Below are positions 17,601 to 27,561 of a stretch of DNA of 64,000 nucleotides, piece by piece. The DNA lies in NCBI GenBank assembly GCA_963842575.1, contig CAWJGS010000005.1:62001-126000 (forward strand), written 5' to 3'. Each line of letters begins with the position of its first letter. Within the stretch, counting starts at the first letter, position 1. Source of the stretch: JACDER01 sp963842575. GTDB lineage: Bacteria; Actinomycetota; Thermoleophilia; Gaiellales; Gaiellaceae. A model generated the notes under the pieces. It was not told where the DNA came from, searched no databases, and worked only from the letters and a program-made list of their open reading frames with translations. A program made the position numbers and the translations under genes.

Positions 17601-17894
17601 CTCGAGCTCTCGCTGCTCCTCGGCCCACTCACGGATCGCGAGCGCCGCGCGAACGGCCCGTTCTGCGTCGTCCTCGTGCGCGACCGGCGCGCCGAACAGG
17701 GCCATGACTGCGTCCCCGATGAACTTCTCCACTGTGCCGCCGAAGCGCTCGAGCTCCGAGCGCAGCCGCTCGTGGTACGGCCCGAGGATCGCCTCGACGT
17801 CCTCGGGGTCGAGCGACTCGGCGCGCGAGGTGAAGCCGACGAGGTCGGCGAAGAGGACGGTCACGACCTTGCGCTCGCGGCGAGCCGCGTTCAT
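14643..17894 (-). CDS. Cyclase-AAA ATPase-TPR regulator, copy 3 (two frameshifts)
   Basis: A predicted product of about 1083 residues, with ATG 17894 overlapping the copy 2 stop (ATGA). It has a class III nucleotide cyclase domain (FADLVGFTSRAE, EKFIGDAVMALF, GDVVNTAARLQ), an AAA/NACHT-like ATPase with P-loop GVPGIGKSRLV and Walker B LVLVFEDIQWAD, and a long TPR region. The frame changes near 16022-16026, where one extra base separates DVSA from LAAPARLAFREAG, and returns near 14840-14850 in a CG repeat. Copy 2 is continuous at both places, which argues for indels rather than design. Presumed role: ATP-dependent signal sensor or regulator; second-messenger output is not proven. Confidence 0.8.
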   Translation of the reverse strand: MNAARRERKVVTVLFADLVGFTSRAESLDPEDVEAILGPYHERLRSELERFGGTVEKFIGDAVMALFGAPVAHEDDAERAVRAALAIREWAEEQRELEVRIGITTGEALVSLDARPEAGQGMASGDVVNTAARLQAAAPVNGILVDETTFRATERAITFGDEGLIEAKGKAEPIRVWEPDEARARFGVDVVQQLETPLFGREKELDFLVDAFARVRADQQPQLVTLVGVPGIGKSRLVYELFLAGERIPDLIFWRQGRSLPYGEGVTYWALSEMVKAHAGILETDSAQVATEKLGLSVRTALDDAVDADWVVRRLQPLVGLGSDQELSDDQRSESFAAWRRFFEALAERSPLVLVFEDIQWADDGLLDFIDYLVEWVSDLPVFVVATARPELLERRTAWGGGKVNAATVQLQALSEDDTARLISALLEQAVLPAETQAVLLARSGGNPLYAQEFVRMLIDRRYLRREGSGWRLEQDVHLPLPESVQGVIAARLDALPQEEKELVQNASVLGKVIWEGALAAVAKLPRPVVEERLHALRRKEFIRSERQSSVAGETQYSFLHQLMRDVAYGQIPRAARAERHRLAAEWLESLPADRAEDRAEMLAHHYLSALEFGRSAGQDVSASGRACPARLSRGRRACVRPDRGRASGAVLLGGARAVAGGRPRAPPAPAEARLCQVLRPRHGRELLPGAGCAAGGGRARARCRGGGPDRADRLGAGRPGSRVRPSPPCARARAGRSGVAFEGARPPLAVALARTRRSDRRGDRPRTGDDRDGGGPRPRRAARQRAHDDGVHALHHRRPRRPRRRGGKHRDRPRRQLAGRRPFARKLRELLEGSRRDRAGRRDNRGGSSRRRQVRSRYLQLVARRGRAHLPVLRRALGRRPRARGPDDRGVRNQRLLELHGGGRSRLSGADAPRPGRPGDGARGDRQVARAGAPGKGRAGASSLFGHLRRGAVAARTARRGHAGGRRVARGLEPGDDARDGRVAARSRVRARPARPLGRPGAGAGPGQARLSMAPRASRAYAAGDPAAAAEVFGEIGNRPDEAYMRLLSGIDAEVRKAIDFYRSVGATRYVREGEAALAATA

Positions 17895-20800
17895 GCCGAC
17901 GCGGCGAGCATCGACTCGCCCTGTTCGATGAAGCGGGTCGCGCCGACCGAGCGATAGAACTCGAGCGCGCGCCGGACTTCGTGGTCTCGCCCCGAGCGGA
18001 GGCGTGCGTACGCTTCGTCCGCGACATTGCCCATCCCGGCGAGGATGTCGGCGGCAGATTCGATCCGCCCACCGGCGATTGCCAACGCGGCCTCGAGCCA
18101 GCGCGTCGGCCCGAGCTCATCCGCCCGGCCGAGAAGCTCATCCGTCCGCTGGAGGTCCGTCAGGGCCCACGCGAGGTCGACGACCGACGCGTAATGAAGC
18201 GGCTGCGCAAGGACCTCATCCACGAGCCCAGCTGCTTCCACGGTCGCCCCGAGCGCGAGGAGGATGCGCGCACGCAGGGCAAGCATCGGCGCGAAGGCCT
18301 GCAAGTCCTTCTGCTCACGTCCCAGGTCGAGCCCCCGCGCGCTGTCCTCGTCGGCGCCCGGTTCGTCTCCGCGGGCTAGCCGGATCGAAGCGCGAACGAA
18401 TCTGCACCCCGACTCCATGTAATGGGGTGAGCCGCTTTCAACTTCGGTGATGAATTCATCCGAGAGGGCGAGCGCTGTCTTCCAGTCGCCGCGCCAATAG
18501 CGGTCGACAGCCTCTTCGCCCACGACCCACCGGAGTTGTCGCTCGAGGCCGAATCGCTCGTCCGAGATCCGCTCTTCCGCAAGCACCTCGGCGGATTCCA
18601 CCAAGCGGCCGACGGCCCTGTACGACTCCATCAGATTGTGGTACGTCCTGTGCAGATGCTGGGCCAGGCTGTGCTCGAGGCCGATGGCGAGGCTCTGTTC
18701 GAGATCGGAGAACCCTCCCTCGTCCCCGAGCACGACGCGGCTGGTGCCGATGTTGTTCAGGAGGGAGGTGCGGACGTCGTCGAGACCCAACTCCTCGGCC
18801 ATGGCGAGGACTTCTCGACCGGCACGAACCGCGCCGTCGTTGTCGCCCGACCACATCCGGAACCTCGAGCGCTCGGCCAGGACGCGCACCTTCTGCGGAG
18901 AGAGCGGGGCGTCCTCCACGAGCGCAAAGGCGCGCTCGAGATGCACGTCGGCGTCGCCGCGACGCCCTCTGTTCCAAAGGGTGATTCCGATGTACGCCTC
19001 GACCTCCGCAGCAGCCTCCGTGTCGGAGGCAGCGAGGAAACCGGCCACCGCCTCCGCGAGTGCGTCGAGGTCGGACTCGCGGACGACTGCATCGGCCTGC
19101 AGCAGCTTCCAGACGAGATACGGGCGAGCGGGATCGTCTTGCGAGACGAGGTCGAGCGCTGCGGCGTAGAAACGCCGGGCGGCGGTGAATGCGTTCAGGG
19201 CCAGGGCCCGGTCGCCGGCGTCGCGAAGGGCCGCGCGCGCCGGGGCGGCGAGGGCCGACGTGTCGAGCCCGGCGGCTCCCGCGAGCTCGAGCGCGGACAG
19301 GTAGTGATGGGCCAGCATCTCCGCCCGGTCCTCCGAGCGGTCGGACGCAAGTGACTCGATCCACTCGGCGGCGAGGCGGTGCTTCTCCGCCCGCTGCGCA
19401 CGGGGGATCTGGCCGTAGGCGACGTCGCGTACGAGTAGGTGGAGAAAAGCGTGCTGCGTCTCGCCGGCGACCGAGGAGCGCCGCTCCCGGCGCAGGAACT
19501 GCCTGCGCTCGAGTCCGTGCAGCGGCCCCTCCAGCGCCCAGCTCTCGCGCCCCCCGAGGGCAGCGAGCGCGCCCGGCCAGAAGACCTTGCCCATCACGGC
19601 CGCGTTCTGAACGAGGGTCTTCTCCTCGGTGGAGAGGGCGTCAAGGCGCGCGGCGATGATTCCCTGCAGGGATTCGGGCAGCTTAAGCTCACCGTCCCCG
19701 AGCGATCCGCGGTCCTCGATCATCCGCGCGAACTCCTCGGCGTAGAGAGGATTGCCTCCCACACGGTCGAGCAGGGTCGACTGCAGCGCAGCCGGGAGCA
19801 CGGCGCGCTCGAGGAGCGCGTGGACGAGCCGCGCCGTTTCGTCGCCCGTGAGCGCCGAGAGAGAGAGCGTGACCGCGTTCGGCTTGCCTCCACCCCAGCC
19901 GGGACGTCTCGAGAGCAGCTCGGGACGAGCCGTGCAGACGACAAGCAGCGGCACCTCGCTCGCCCAGTCGACGAGGTGGTCGACGAACTCGAGCAGGCCG
20001 TCATCCGCCCAGTGGAGATCCTCGAAGACGACGACAAACGGCCGGCGCTCGGCGAGCGCCTCGAGAAAGCGCCTCCACGCTGCGAATGCCTCCGCCTGCC
20101 CTTCGCCCCCCAAGTCGCCCTCGCCCCCGAGGCCGACGAGCGGCCGGACGTGCGTCTCGACCCAGCGGGCCTCTCCCCGCTCGGGGAGGACGGCTTCAGT
20201 CGCCGCCCGCAGCTTCTCTGCGGCCTGCTCGGCAGAGTCGGTCTCGAGGATTCCCGCCTCCCCCTTAACCATCTCCGCCAGCGCCCAGAAGGTCACTCCG
20301 TCCCCGTACGGAAGCGAACGGCCCTGGCGCCACGTGATCAGATCGGGCTCGGACTCGACCTGCTGGAACAGCTCGAAGACGAGCCGCGACTTGCCGATCC
20401 CGGGGACGCCGACGAGCGTGACGAGCTGCGGAGTGCGCTCCTTCCGGACCCGCGCGAGCGCGCCGACGAGCGCGTCGAGCTCCTCCCGCCGTCCGACCAG
20501 GGGCGTGCGCGCCTCCTCGATGACGTCAACGCCGAAGCGGCTGCGCGCCTCGAGGGCCTCCCAGACGGGGACAGGCTCGAGTTTCCCTTTCGCCTCGACC
20601 GGCTCAGCCTCTCGATACTCGATCTCCCGCGTCGTGGCGCGATACGTGGTGTCGTCCGCAAGGACGCCGTTGACCGGCGCTGAGGCCTGCAGACGCGACG
20701 CGGTGTTGACGACGTCGCCGGAAGCCATCCCGTGGCCGGCGTCCGGATGGGCGTCGAGCGAGACGAGCGCCTCGCCGGTCGTGATGCCGATCCGGACCTC

Positions 20801-21091
20801 GAGCTTGCCGTCCTCTCGCGCCCAGTCGCGGATGGCAAGCGCGGCGCGAACGGCCCGCTCAGGATCGTCCTCGTGCGCCAGCGGCGCCCCGAAGAGCGCC
20901 ATCACCGCGTCGCCGATGAACTTCTCGACCGTTCCGCCGTGGCGTTCGAGCTCGGCACGCAACCTCTCGTAGTACGGGCGGAGGATCGCCTCGACGTCCT
21001 CGGGATCGAGCGATTCGGCGCGCGAGGTGAAGCCGACCAGGTCGGCGAAGAGCACGGTCACGACCTTGCGCTCGCGCCGGGCAGTGCTCAT
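17891..21091 (-). CDS. Adenylate/guanylate cyclase-AAA ATPase-TPR regulator, copy 2 (intact)
   Basis: The only uninterrupted member, 1066 residues. Residues 8-180 are a class III cyclase domain: metal Asp17 (FADLVGF) and Asp61 (IGDAVMA), Lys57 (VEKFIGD), and the catalytic pair Asn129/Arg133 (VVNTASRLQ), so catalysis is plausible. Residues 195-480 form a STAND/AAA ATPase with PLVGRREELD, Walker A GVPGIGKS (228-235), Walker B VVVFEDLHWAD and the GGNPLYAEEF sensor region. From about 600 to the end are TPR-like helical repeats. No membrane segments, so it is cytosolic. This architecture is expanded in Thermoleophilia and mycobacteria. It is translated by ATGA coupling with copies 1 and 3. Confidence 0.9.
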   Translation of the reverse strand: MSTARRERKVVTVLFADLVGFTSRAESLDPEDVEAILRPYYERLRAELERHGGTVEKFIGDAVMALFGAPLAHEDDPERAVRAALAIRDWAREDGKLEVRIGITTGEALVSLDAHPDAGHGMASGDVVNTASRLQASAPVNGVLADDTTYRATTREIEYREAEPVEAKGKLEPVPVWEALEARSRFGVDVIEEARTPLVGRREELDALVGALARVRKERTPQLVTLVGVPGIGKSRLVFELFQQVESEPDLITWRQGRSLPYGDGVTFWALAEMVKGEAGILETDSAEQAAEKLRAATEAVLPERGEARWVETHVRPLVGLGGEGDLGGEGQAEAFAAWRRFLEALAERRPFVVVFEDLHWADDGLLEFVDHLVDWASEVPLLVVCTARPELLSRRPGWGGGKPNAVTLSLSALTGDETARLVHALLERAVLPAALQSTLLDRVGGNPLYAEEFARMIEDRGSLGDGELKLPESLQGIIAARLDALSTEEKTLVQNAAVMGKVFWPGALAALGGRESWALEGPLHGLERRQFLRRERRSSVAGETQHAFLHLLVRDVAYGQIPRAQRAEKHRLAAEWIESLASDRSEDRAEMLAHHYLSALELAGAAGLDTSALAAPARAALRDAGDRALALNAFTAARRFYAAALDLVSQDDPARPYLVWKLLQADAVVRESDLDALAEAVAGFLAASDTEAAAEVEAYIGITLWNRGRRGDADVHLERAFALVEDAPLSPQKVRVLAERSRFRMWSGDNDGAVRAGREVLAMAEELGLDDVRTSLLNNIGTSRVVLGDEGGFSDLEQSLAIGLEHSLAQHLHRTYHNLMESYRAVGRLVESAEVLAEERISDERFGLERQLRWVVGEEAVDRYWRGDWKTALALSDEFITEVESGSPHYMESGCRFVRASIRLARGDEPGADEDSARGLDLGREQKDLQAFAPMLALRARILLALGATVEAAGLVDEVLAQPLHYASVVDLAWALTDLQRTDELLGRADELGPTRWLEAALAIAGGRIESAADILAGMGNVADEAYARLRSGRDHEVRRALEFYRSVGATRFIEQGESMLAASA

Positions 21092-24000
21092 GCGGTCGCG
21101 GCGAGCAGTGCCTCGCCCTCGCGGATGTAGCGGGTCGCCCCCACCGACCGGTAGAAGGCGAGCGCGCGCCGTACCTGGTCGGCGCGGCCCGATCGGAGCC
21201 GTGCGTCTGCCTCGTAGGGCACTGAGCCGATTTCGGCATAGAGCTCCGCCGCGCCGATGCAATCGCCGGCGACAAATGCTTTTGCGGCGTCGAGCCAGAC
21301 GGAAGCGCGGCGAGCTTTCGATGGCGCGACCGAGCTCACCTTGTCGACTCGAGGTCCACGAGGGCCGTGGCGAGATCCGGCGCGGCATACGTCGACATCG
21401 CGCAGTCCCAGCCCGATCGCCTCGGTCACGAGCGCGTCCGCCTCCTCGGTCCTGCCGGCGGCCAGGAGGATGCGCGCGAGCCCGGCGAGCGCGACTACCA
21501 GGAAGCCCCAAGCAGTCCATTCGCGGGCGACGTCGACGGCCTGCTCGCCGTCGGCGATGGCGTGGGCGATGTCACCGCGTGCGAGGCGGATGTGCGCCCG
21601 CACGTACCGGCAGAACATCTCGGCGACCGGGTGTGGATTACCGGCGTCGACTTCGTCGAGGAAGGGCGTCCGCCTCCTCGGTGCTCTCGTCCCAGCGCCC
21701 GCGCCAGTACGACTCCAACACGAGCTCCGCGCGGAGATGGCGGAGCCAATCACGACCGCCGAAGCGCCTGGCATCGCTCCGTGCCCGCGCCTGAAGGTCG
21801 AAGCAGCGCTGCAGCTCGCCCGACGCCTGGAATCGAGCAGCGAGGTTGATCCTGGCTCTGATGCTTTCCATCGAGCCGATCGCGTCTGCGATCTCGACTG
21901 CCTGCTCGAGCGCCTCGATTCCCCCCGGCTGCGGCGTCCCCAATCGCTGTCAGGACGGTCGCGCGAACGTCTTCCGCTCCGAGACCCTCAGCCATCGCGA
22001 GCGCTTCCTGCGCGTACTGCTCCCACCCTGGGGCGCGGACCGAAGCGGCACGATAGGCGAGTTGGGCGAGCACGAACGCCTTCGAGCGCGAGAGCGGGCG
22101 TTCCCGCACAAGCTCGAAAGCCTGCTGCAAACGGGCGAGCGAGCTCTCGGACGTTTCTGCCGCGACGACAACGCGGCCATTGCTTCGGCCTCGGCGGCCT
22201 TCTCCCAGTTCGCCACGGCTCAGGAGCTCGTCGCGGGCCTCCTCGAGCTCTGTGGTCGCCTCTTCTGCCCAATAGCGTGCGGCGCCCGAGGCCGAAGAGC
22301 ACGTATGCCCGCTCCGGGTCGTCGCGCGGCCAGAGATCGAGGGCGCGTCGATAGAAGCGTGCGGCAGACGAGAACGCGTTCAGCGCGAGCGCGCGGTCGC
22401 CGGCGCTGCGAAGCGCGTGCCTCGCGCTCTCCTCGAGCGCCGGATCGACCGCGCCGACGGCTCGGCCATAGTCGATCGCCTGGAGATAGTGATGGGCAAC
22501 GACCTCCGCGTGGTCCTCGGCTCGCCCCAGCGAGGCCATCCACTCGGCGACGGCGCGATGCTTCGCAAGCCTCGCCGCCCTCGGGATCTGACCGTAGGCG
22601 ACGTCCGGGACCAGCAGGTGCAGGAAGGCGTACTCGCTCTCGCCCTCGACCGAGGACCGACGCTGACCGCGAACGAACTCCTTCCGGTGAGGGCGTGGAG
22701 CATGTGCTCGACTCCGGACCGGTTGCGTCCGTTCATCTGGGTGAGCGGACCCGACCAGAAGACCTTGCCCACGACCGCCGCGTGCTGGAGCAGGCGTCTT
22801 CTCCTCCGGATCGAGACCGTCCAGGCGGGCGGCGATGATGCCCTGGACCGTCTCGGGTATCGGTAGCTCATCCGCATCACCACGCTCGACGAGCATGCGG
22901 GCGAACTGCTCCGCGTAGAGAGGGTTGCCCCCGGCGCGCCGAAGCAGAGCCGCCTGCTGCTCGGCAGGAAGCACCGGTGCGCTCGAGCAGCGCCATCGAG
23001 CAAGCGTTGCGGTCTCCTCGTCCGAAAGCGGAGAAAGCGAGATCGTCGAAGCGTTTGGTTTGCCTCCGCCCCAGCCCGGACGACGATCGAAGAGCTCGGG
23101 TCTGGCCGTGCAGACGCACAACAACGGGATGTCTTCGGCCCAGTCGACCAGATGGTCGATGAAGTCGAGCAGATCCGCGTCGGCCCAATGGAGGTCCTCG
23201 AACACGAGCACCGCCGGGCGCGCTGTCCGCCAGCTCCTCGAAGAAGCGCCGCCAGGCGTAGAAGCTCTCCTGGCGCGTGTCGTCGGTCTGCGCCGCGGCC
23301 GTCTCGATGCCGACGAGCGAACGCAACTTCGTCTCGACCGAGCCGGCCTCCCGGTCGTCTCCGAACAACCGCGCGACCTCAGTCGTGCAGCTTCTGCTCC
23401 TGCCTGCGCGCCGTCGTCAGTCTCGAGGATTCCTGCCTGGTTCTTGATCATCTCCCCGAGCGCCCAGTAGGTCACGCCTTCGCCGTACGGAAGCGAGCGA
23501 CCCTGGCGCCACGTGACGAGCTCGGGGTCTGTCCGAGATGATCTGGAACAGCTCGGCGACCAGGCGGCTCTTGCCGATCCCGGGCACGCCGACCAGTGTC
23601 AGGAGCTGCACCGAGCGCTCGCTCTTCACGCGCTCGAGCGTGGCGGCGAGGAGCTGTCGCTCCCGCTCCCGGCCGACAAGCGCGCGTGCGCGCCTCCTCG
23701 ATGACGTCAACGCCGAAGCCGCGCTGCGCGCCTCGAGCGGCCTCCCAGACGGGGACAGGCTCGCGCTTCCCCTTCGCCTCGACCGGATCAGCCTCGTCGA
23801 TACTCGATCGCCTGCTCGTCGCACGGTACGTCGTCTCGTCCACCAGGACGCCGTTGACCGGCGCTGCGGCCTGCAGACGCGCCGCGGTGTTGACGACGTC
23901 GCCGGACGCCATGCCCTGGCCCGCCTCCGGACGGGCGTCCAGCGAGACGAGCGCCTCGCCGGTCGTGATCCCGATCCGCACCTCGAGCTCGCCTTCCTCG

Positions 24001-24274
24001 TCGCGCCCAGTCGCGGATGGCGAGCGCCGCGCGCACGGCGCGCTCCGGATCGTCCTCGTGCGCGAGCGGCGCGCCGAAGAGCGCCATGACGGCGTCGCCG
24101 ATGAACTTCTCGACCGTGCCGCCGTAGCGTTCGAGCTCGGCAGCGCAACCGCTCGTGGTACGGCCCGAGGATCGCCTCGACGTCCTCGGGGTCGAGCGAC
24201 TCGGCGCGCGAGGTGAAGCCGACGAGGTCGGCGAAGAGCACCGTCACGACCTTGCGCTCGCGGCGCGCGCTCAT
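21088..24274 (-). pseudogene. Cyclase-AAA ATPase-TPR regulator, copy 1 (multiply frameshifted)
   Basis: It starts at ATG 24274 in an ATGA overlap with ilvA and ends at 21088 in an ATGA overlap with copy 2. The opening (MSARRERKVVTVLFADLVGF) and all later blocks (EKF-GDAVMALFGAP, GDVVNTAARLQ, GVPGIGKSRLVAELF, VLVFEDLHWADAD, GGNPLYAEQF, YAFLHLLVPDVAYGQIPRA, FYRSVGATRYIREGE) can be found in order but in changing frames. At least eight indels occur, for example near 24140, 24000, 23815, 23700, 23530 and 23220. Most are insertions; near 23815 a base seems to be missing. Protein-level conservation between breaks suggests recent damage or a low-quality consensus. Confidence 0.75.
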
Positions 24275-25469
24275 TGCACCCTCTCGACCGGGTAGCCCGT
24301 GCGCCTCCAGCGCCGCCATGAGGATCGCGCAGTGCTCCTGGTCGCGCATCATCAGCGTCAGCTCGATCTCGCTCTCGGTCACCGGCATGTCCATGCCCTC
24401 GCGGTGGTGCTCGACCGAGAGCACGTTCCCCATCTCCTCGGCCACGAGCGAGAGGAGCTTGATCAGCTCGCCGGGCCGGTCGGGAAGTCGCGTGCGCAGG
24501 ACGAGGTAGCGGCCGGAGAGGGACAGCCCGTGACGCATGACCGAGATGAGCAGCGTCGGGTCGATGTTCCCGCCGGAGAGGACGGCGACGACTGGACCGC
24601 TTCCTCCGACGCGATCCGACGAGCAGCGCTGCGACCGAGGCCGCGCCGGCGCCCTCGACCACGAGCTTCGTCCGCTCGAGCAGGAGCACGATCGCCTGGC
24701 TGATCTCCTCGTCCGTCACGACGACGATGTCGTCGAGGACGTCGCGCAGAATCGAGGAGGTCAGCTCGCCCGGATGCTTCACCGCGATGCCCTCCGCGAT
24801 CGTGAAGCCGCCGACCTCACCGCCGGCGAGCGGCGCGAACGCTGCCGTCTGCACGCCCACCAGGCGCGCGTTCGGCTTCACCGCCCTGATGGCAAGCGCG
24901 ATGCCGGAGGCGAGCCCTCCTCCGCCGATCGGGATGATCACCGTCTCGAGGTCGGGAACCTGCTCCAGGAGCTCCAGACCGATCGTCCCCTGTCCGGCGA
25001 TCACCTGCTCGTCCTCGAAGGCGTGCAGGAAGGTGGCGTCCTCGGACTCGGCGTGGTCGAGCGCGGCGGCGAGCGCCTCTTCGAACGTCTCGCCGTGCAG
25101 ATGTGTCTGCGCACCGTAGTTCCGGGTCGCTTCGATCTTCGCCATGGGCGTGTGATGCGGCATGAAGATGCGCGCGAGCACGCCGGCCTCGCGCGCCGCC
25201 CACGCAACCGCCTGGCCGTGATTGCCCGCGCTCGCGGTGACGACGCCGGCGGCGTGCTCCTCCGGGGTCAGAAGCGCGATCCTGTTGACCGCGCCGCGGA
25301 TCTTGAAGGCGCCCGTGCGCTGCAGGTTCTCCGCCTTGAGGTGAACGGGCCGCCCGGTCAGGCGGGAGAACGTCTCCGAGCTGTAGACCGGCGTGACCCG
25401 CGCGATCCCTGCGATCCGGCGCTGCGCAGCCTGGATCTCTTCGAGGCTAGGTGCCGTTTTCGCCGTCAA
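24271..25469 (-). CDS. ilvA: Threonine ammonia-lyase with C-terminal ACT domain (two frameshifts)
   Basis: A PLP enzyme that deaminates threonine to 2-oxobutyrate. From TTG 25469 it shows the PLP-lysine motif AENLQRTGAFKIRGA, SAGNHGQAVAWAA and the phosphate loop IPIGGGGLASGIALA. The expected LSGGNIDPTLLISVMRHG and an ACT-like domain (VLRTRLPDRPGELIKLLSLV) follow in another frame. One extra base near 24598-24610 and one in the C run at 24296-24298 explain this. Correcting both gives 398 residues, ending YPVERVQ with TGA overlapping the cyclase ATG. The start overlaps the meaB end by 23 nt. The short ACT-like form resembles catabolic/allosteric actinobacterial enzymes. Confidence 0.85.
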
Positions 25470-26432
25470 CGTGGAACACCTTCTGGAGTATCTCCCGCAC
25501 CGCTGTCAAGGGGTCGAGAGAGCGCGACTGGACGGCGTCCAGGACGCGGCGCAGCTCGGGGTCGCCCTCCACCGCGTGCTCGAGATGTGTCTTGGCCCGC
25601 CCCGACGCGACCGCGAATACCTCCCCGGCCAGGTTTTTCCGCCGCCGCTCCTCGAGCAGCCCCTCGCTCTCGAGATGCTCGCGGTGCGCCTCGATCTTCT
25701 CCCACAGCTCGGGGACGTTCTCGTCGCGCGCGGCCTCGGTCAGCACGATCGGCGGCCGCCACGAGCGCTCCCGGTCGAGCGAGAGGATGGACCGGACCTC
25801 GTTCAGCATTGTCCTGGCGGCCGGGTGGTCCATCTTGTTGATCGCGATCACGTCGGGAATCTCCATGATCCCCGCCTTCAGCGCCTGAACGGAATCGCCC
25901 GAGCCCGGCATGAGCACGAGCACCACAGTGTCGGCGATCCCGATCACCTCCACCTCGCTCTGGCCCGGCGCCGACCGTCTCGACGAACAGCAAGTCCTTG
26001 CCTGGCCGCGTCGAGCACGAGCATGGCCTGGAGGGTCGTCTCGGCCACGCCGCCCAGGTGGCCACGTGTGCCCATCGAGCGGATGAACACCTCGGGGTCG
26101 AGAAAGTGCTCGGAGAGGCGGATGCGGTCGCCGAGCAATGCGCCGTGGGAGAACGGGCTGGAGGGATCGACCGAGACGACGCCGACGCTCCGGTCCTCGG
26201 CGCGGACATGGCGGATCAGGGAGCCGATCAGCGTGGACTTGCCAACCCCGGGCGGGCCTGTGATCCCGATCGTGTAGGCGCGACCGGTGTCGGGGTAGAG
26301 GTCGCGCACGAGCTGATAGGCGAGCGGATCGGAGTTCTCGACGAGCGTGATCGCGCGCGCGAGCGCGCGCCTGTCACCGGAGCGCACTCCCGCGGCGAGC
26401 GTCTCGCCCGTCCATTCGCGGCGCTTGGCCAT
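25447..26432 (-). CDS. meaB: Methylmalonyl-CoA mutase-associated GTPase MeaB (two frameshifts)
   Basis: A G3E-type GTPase that protects and reloads B12-dependent methylmalonyl-CoA mutase. The N-terminal piece has the P-loop GPPGVGKST (59-67), VSVDPSSPFSHGALLGDR and FIRSMGTRGHLGG. The middle (GKDLLFVETVGAG) and C-terminal part (SEVEVIGIADTVVLVLMPGSGD, INKMDHPAA) lie in the other frames. One extra base near 26001-26006 and one near 25971-25975 restore a single 327-residue frame, the normal MeaB length. No mutase gene is in the window. It sits 4 nt after hisC and overlaps ilvA, so it belongs to the long minus-strand operon. Confidence 0.88.
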
Positions 26433-26436
26433 CTCG

Positions 26437-27561
26437 CTATCGCGCGTGCGCCAGAACCCTGCCGAGGGCCTGCGCGAAGAACTCGTTCTCCTCGGGGGTC
26501 CCGACCGTCACGCGGATTGCGCCCGGAGCTCCGAAGGCACCCATCGGCCTAACGATCACGCCCTCGCGCAACAGCTGCTCGAACAGGCGTCCGGAGTCGT
26601 CCCCGACCTCGAAGAAGAGGAAGTTGGTCACCGCGGGCGTTGCAGGATCGAAGCCGTGCTCGCGCAGCACGCGCTCGAGCTGCGCGAGGCCCTCGGCGTT
26701 GACGCGGCGGCGCCGCTCCACCTCCTCCGGCGAGTCCAGGCTCGCGAGCGCAGCCGCCTGCGCCTGCTGGTTCACGTCGAATGCACGGCGCACCTTGCTC
26801 AGCGCGGTCACGAGCTCCGGAGCGCCGATGCCGTAGCCGACCCTGAGCCCGGCCAGGCCGTACATCTTCGAGAACGTGCGCAGGACGAGGACGGCGTGCC
26901 CGGCCTTCGCGTACTCCTGGATGCCGTCCGGATACTCGGGATCGTCGAGGTAGTCGAAGTAGGCCTCGTCGAGCACGGTCAGGACGTGGCCCGGAACCCG
27001 GTCGAAGTACGAGTCGAGCTCGGCGCGCGTGTTCATCGTCCCGGTCGGGTTGTTCGGATTGCAGAGGTAGACGAGCTTGGTCTTGGGTCCGATCGCGGCC
27101 AGGATCGCGTCGACGTCGTAGCGGTGGTCGACGAGCGGAACTGTTTTCGGCACGGCCCCGAGCTTCAGCGCGTCGATCACGTAGCTCGCGAACGACGGCC
27201 AGCCGCAGACCATCTCGTCGCCGGGATCGAGCGTCGCCTGCGAGACGCAGTCGATCAGCCCGTCCGCGCCCGCTCCGACCGCAACCTCCTCGAAGCGGAC
27301 GCCGTGGCGGTCGGCAAGGGCGGCGCGCAACAGGTAGGAGCCCCCGTCCGGGTAGCGGTTCGACTCACGGGCGGTGCGCTCGATCGCCTCGAGCGCGGCG
27401 GGAAACGGAGGGAACGGGCCCTCGTTCGAGGCGAGCTTGACCACTCGCTCGAGCCCGAGCTCGCGCTGAACCTCCTCGACGGGCTTCCCCGGCTCGTAGG
27501 CCCTGACGCTCGCGAGCGCGCGGCGAATGACGCCTTCCGGGACCCGCGCCGGCCCTGCCAC
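26437..27561 (-). CDS. hisC: Histidinol-phosphate aminotransferase
   Basis: A 374-residue fold-type I PLP aminotransferase. Family marks are KLASNEGPFPPF, SNRYPDGGSYLLR, CNPNNPTGT, LDEAYFDY and the PLP-binding Lys232 in TFSKMYGLAGLRVGYG, plus a C-terminal RVTVGTPEENEFF. It makes histidinol phosphate from imidazole-acetol phosphate; aromatic amino-acid transamination is also known in this family. GTG 27561 was chosen because it overlaps the previous stop (TAGTG) and lies next to the start of the conserved sequence. Upstream in-frame sequence belongs to the Lys-rich gene. No other his genes are nearby. Confidence 0.9.
   Translation of the reverse strand: MAGPARVPEGVIRRALASVRAYEPGKPVEEVQRELGLERVVKLASNEGPFPPFPAALEAIERTARESNRYPDGGSYLLRAALADRHGVRFEEVAVGAGADGLIDCVSQATLDPGDEMVCGWPSFASYVIDALKLGAVPKTVPLVDHRYDVDAILAAIGPKTKLVYLCNPNNPTGTMNTRAELDSYFDRVPGHVLTVLDEAYFDYLDDPEYPDGIQEYAKAGHAVLVLRTFSKMYGLAGLRVGYGIGAPELVTALSKVRRAFDVNQQAQAAALASLDSPEEVERRRRVNAEGLAQLERVLREHGFDPATPAVTNFLFFEVGDDSGRLFEQLLREGVIVRPMGAFGAPGAIRVTVGTPEENEFFAQALGRVLAHAR

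Noticed and set aside
16290..17957. Long plus-strand frame opposite cyclase copy 3
   Set aside because: It mirrors the codon pattern of the true minus-strand gene; similar mirrors occur opposite copies 1, 2 and 4.
24271..26432. Programmed ribosomal frameshifting in meaB and ilvA
   Set aside because: No slippery heptamer with downstream structure is seen, the shifts are simple extra bases, and similar ones occur in unrelated genes.
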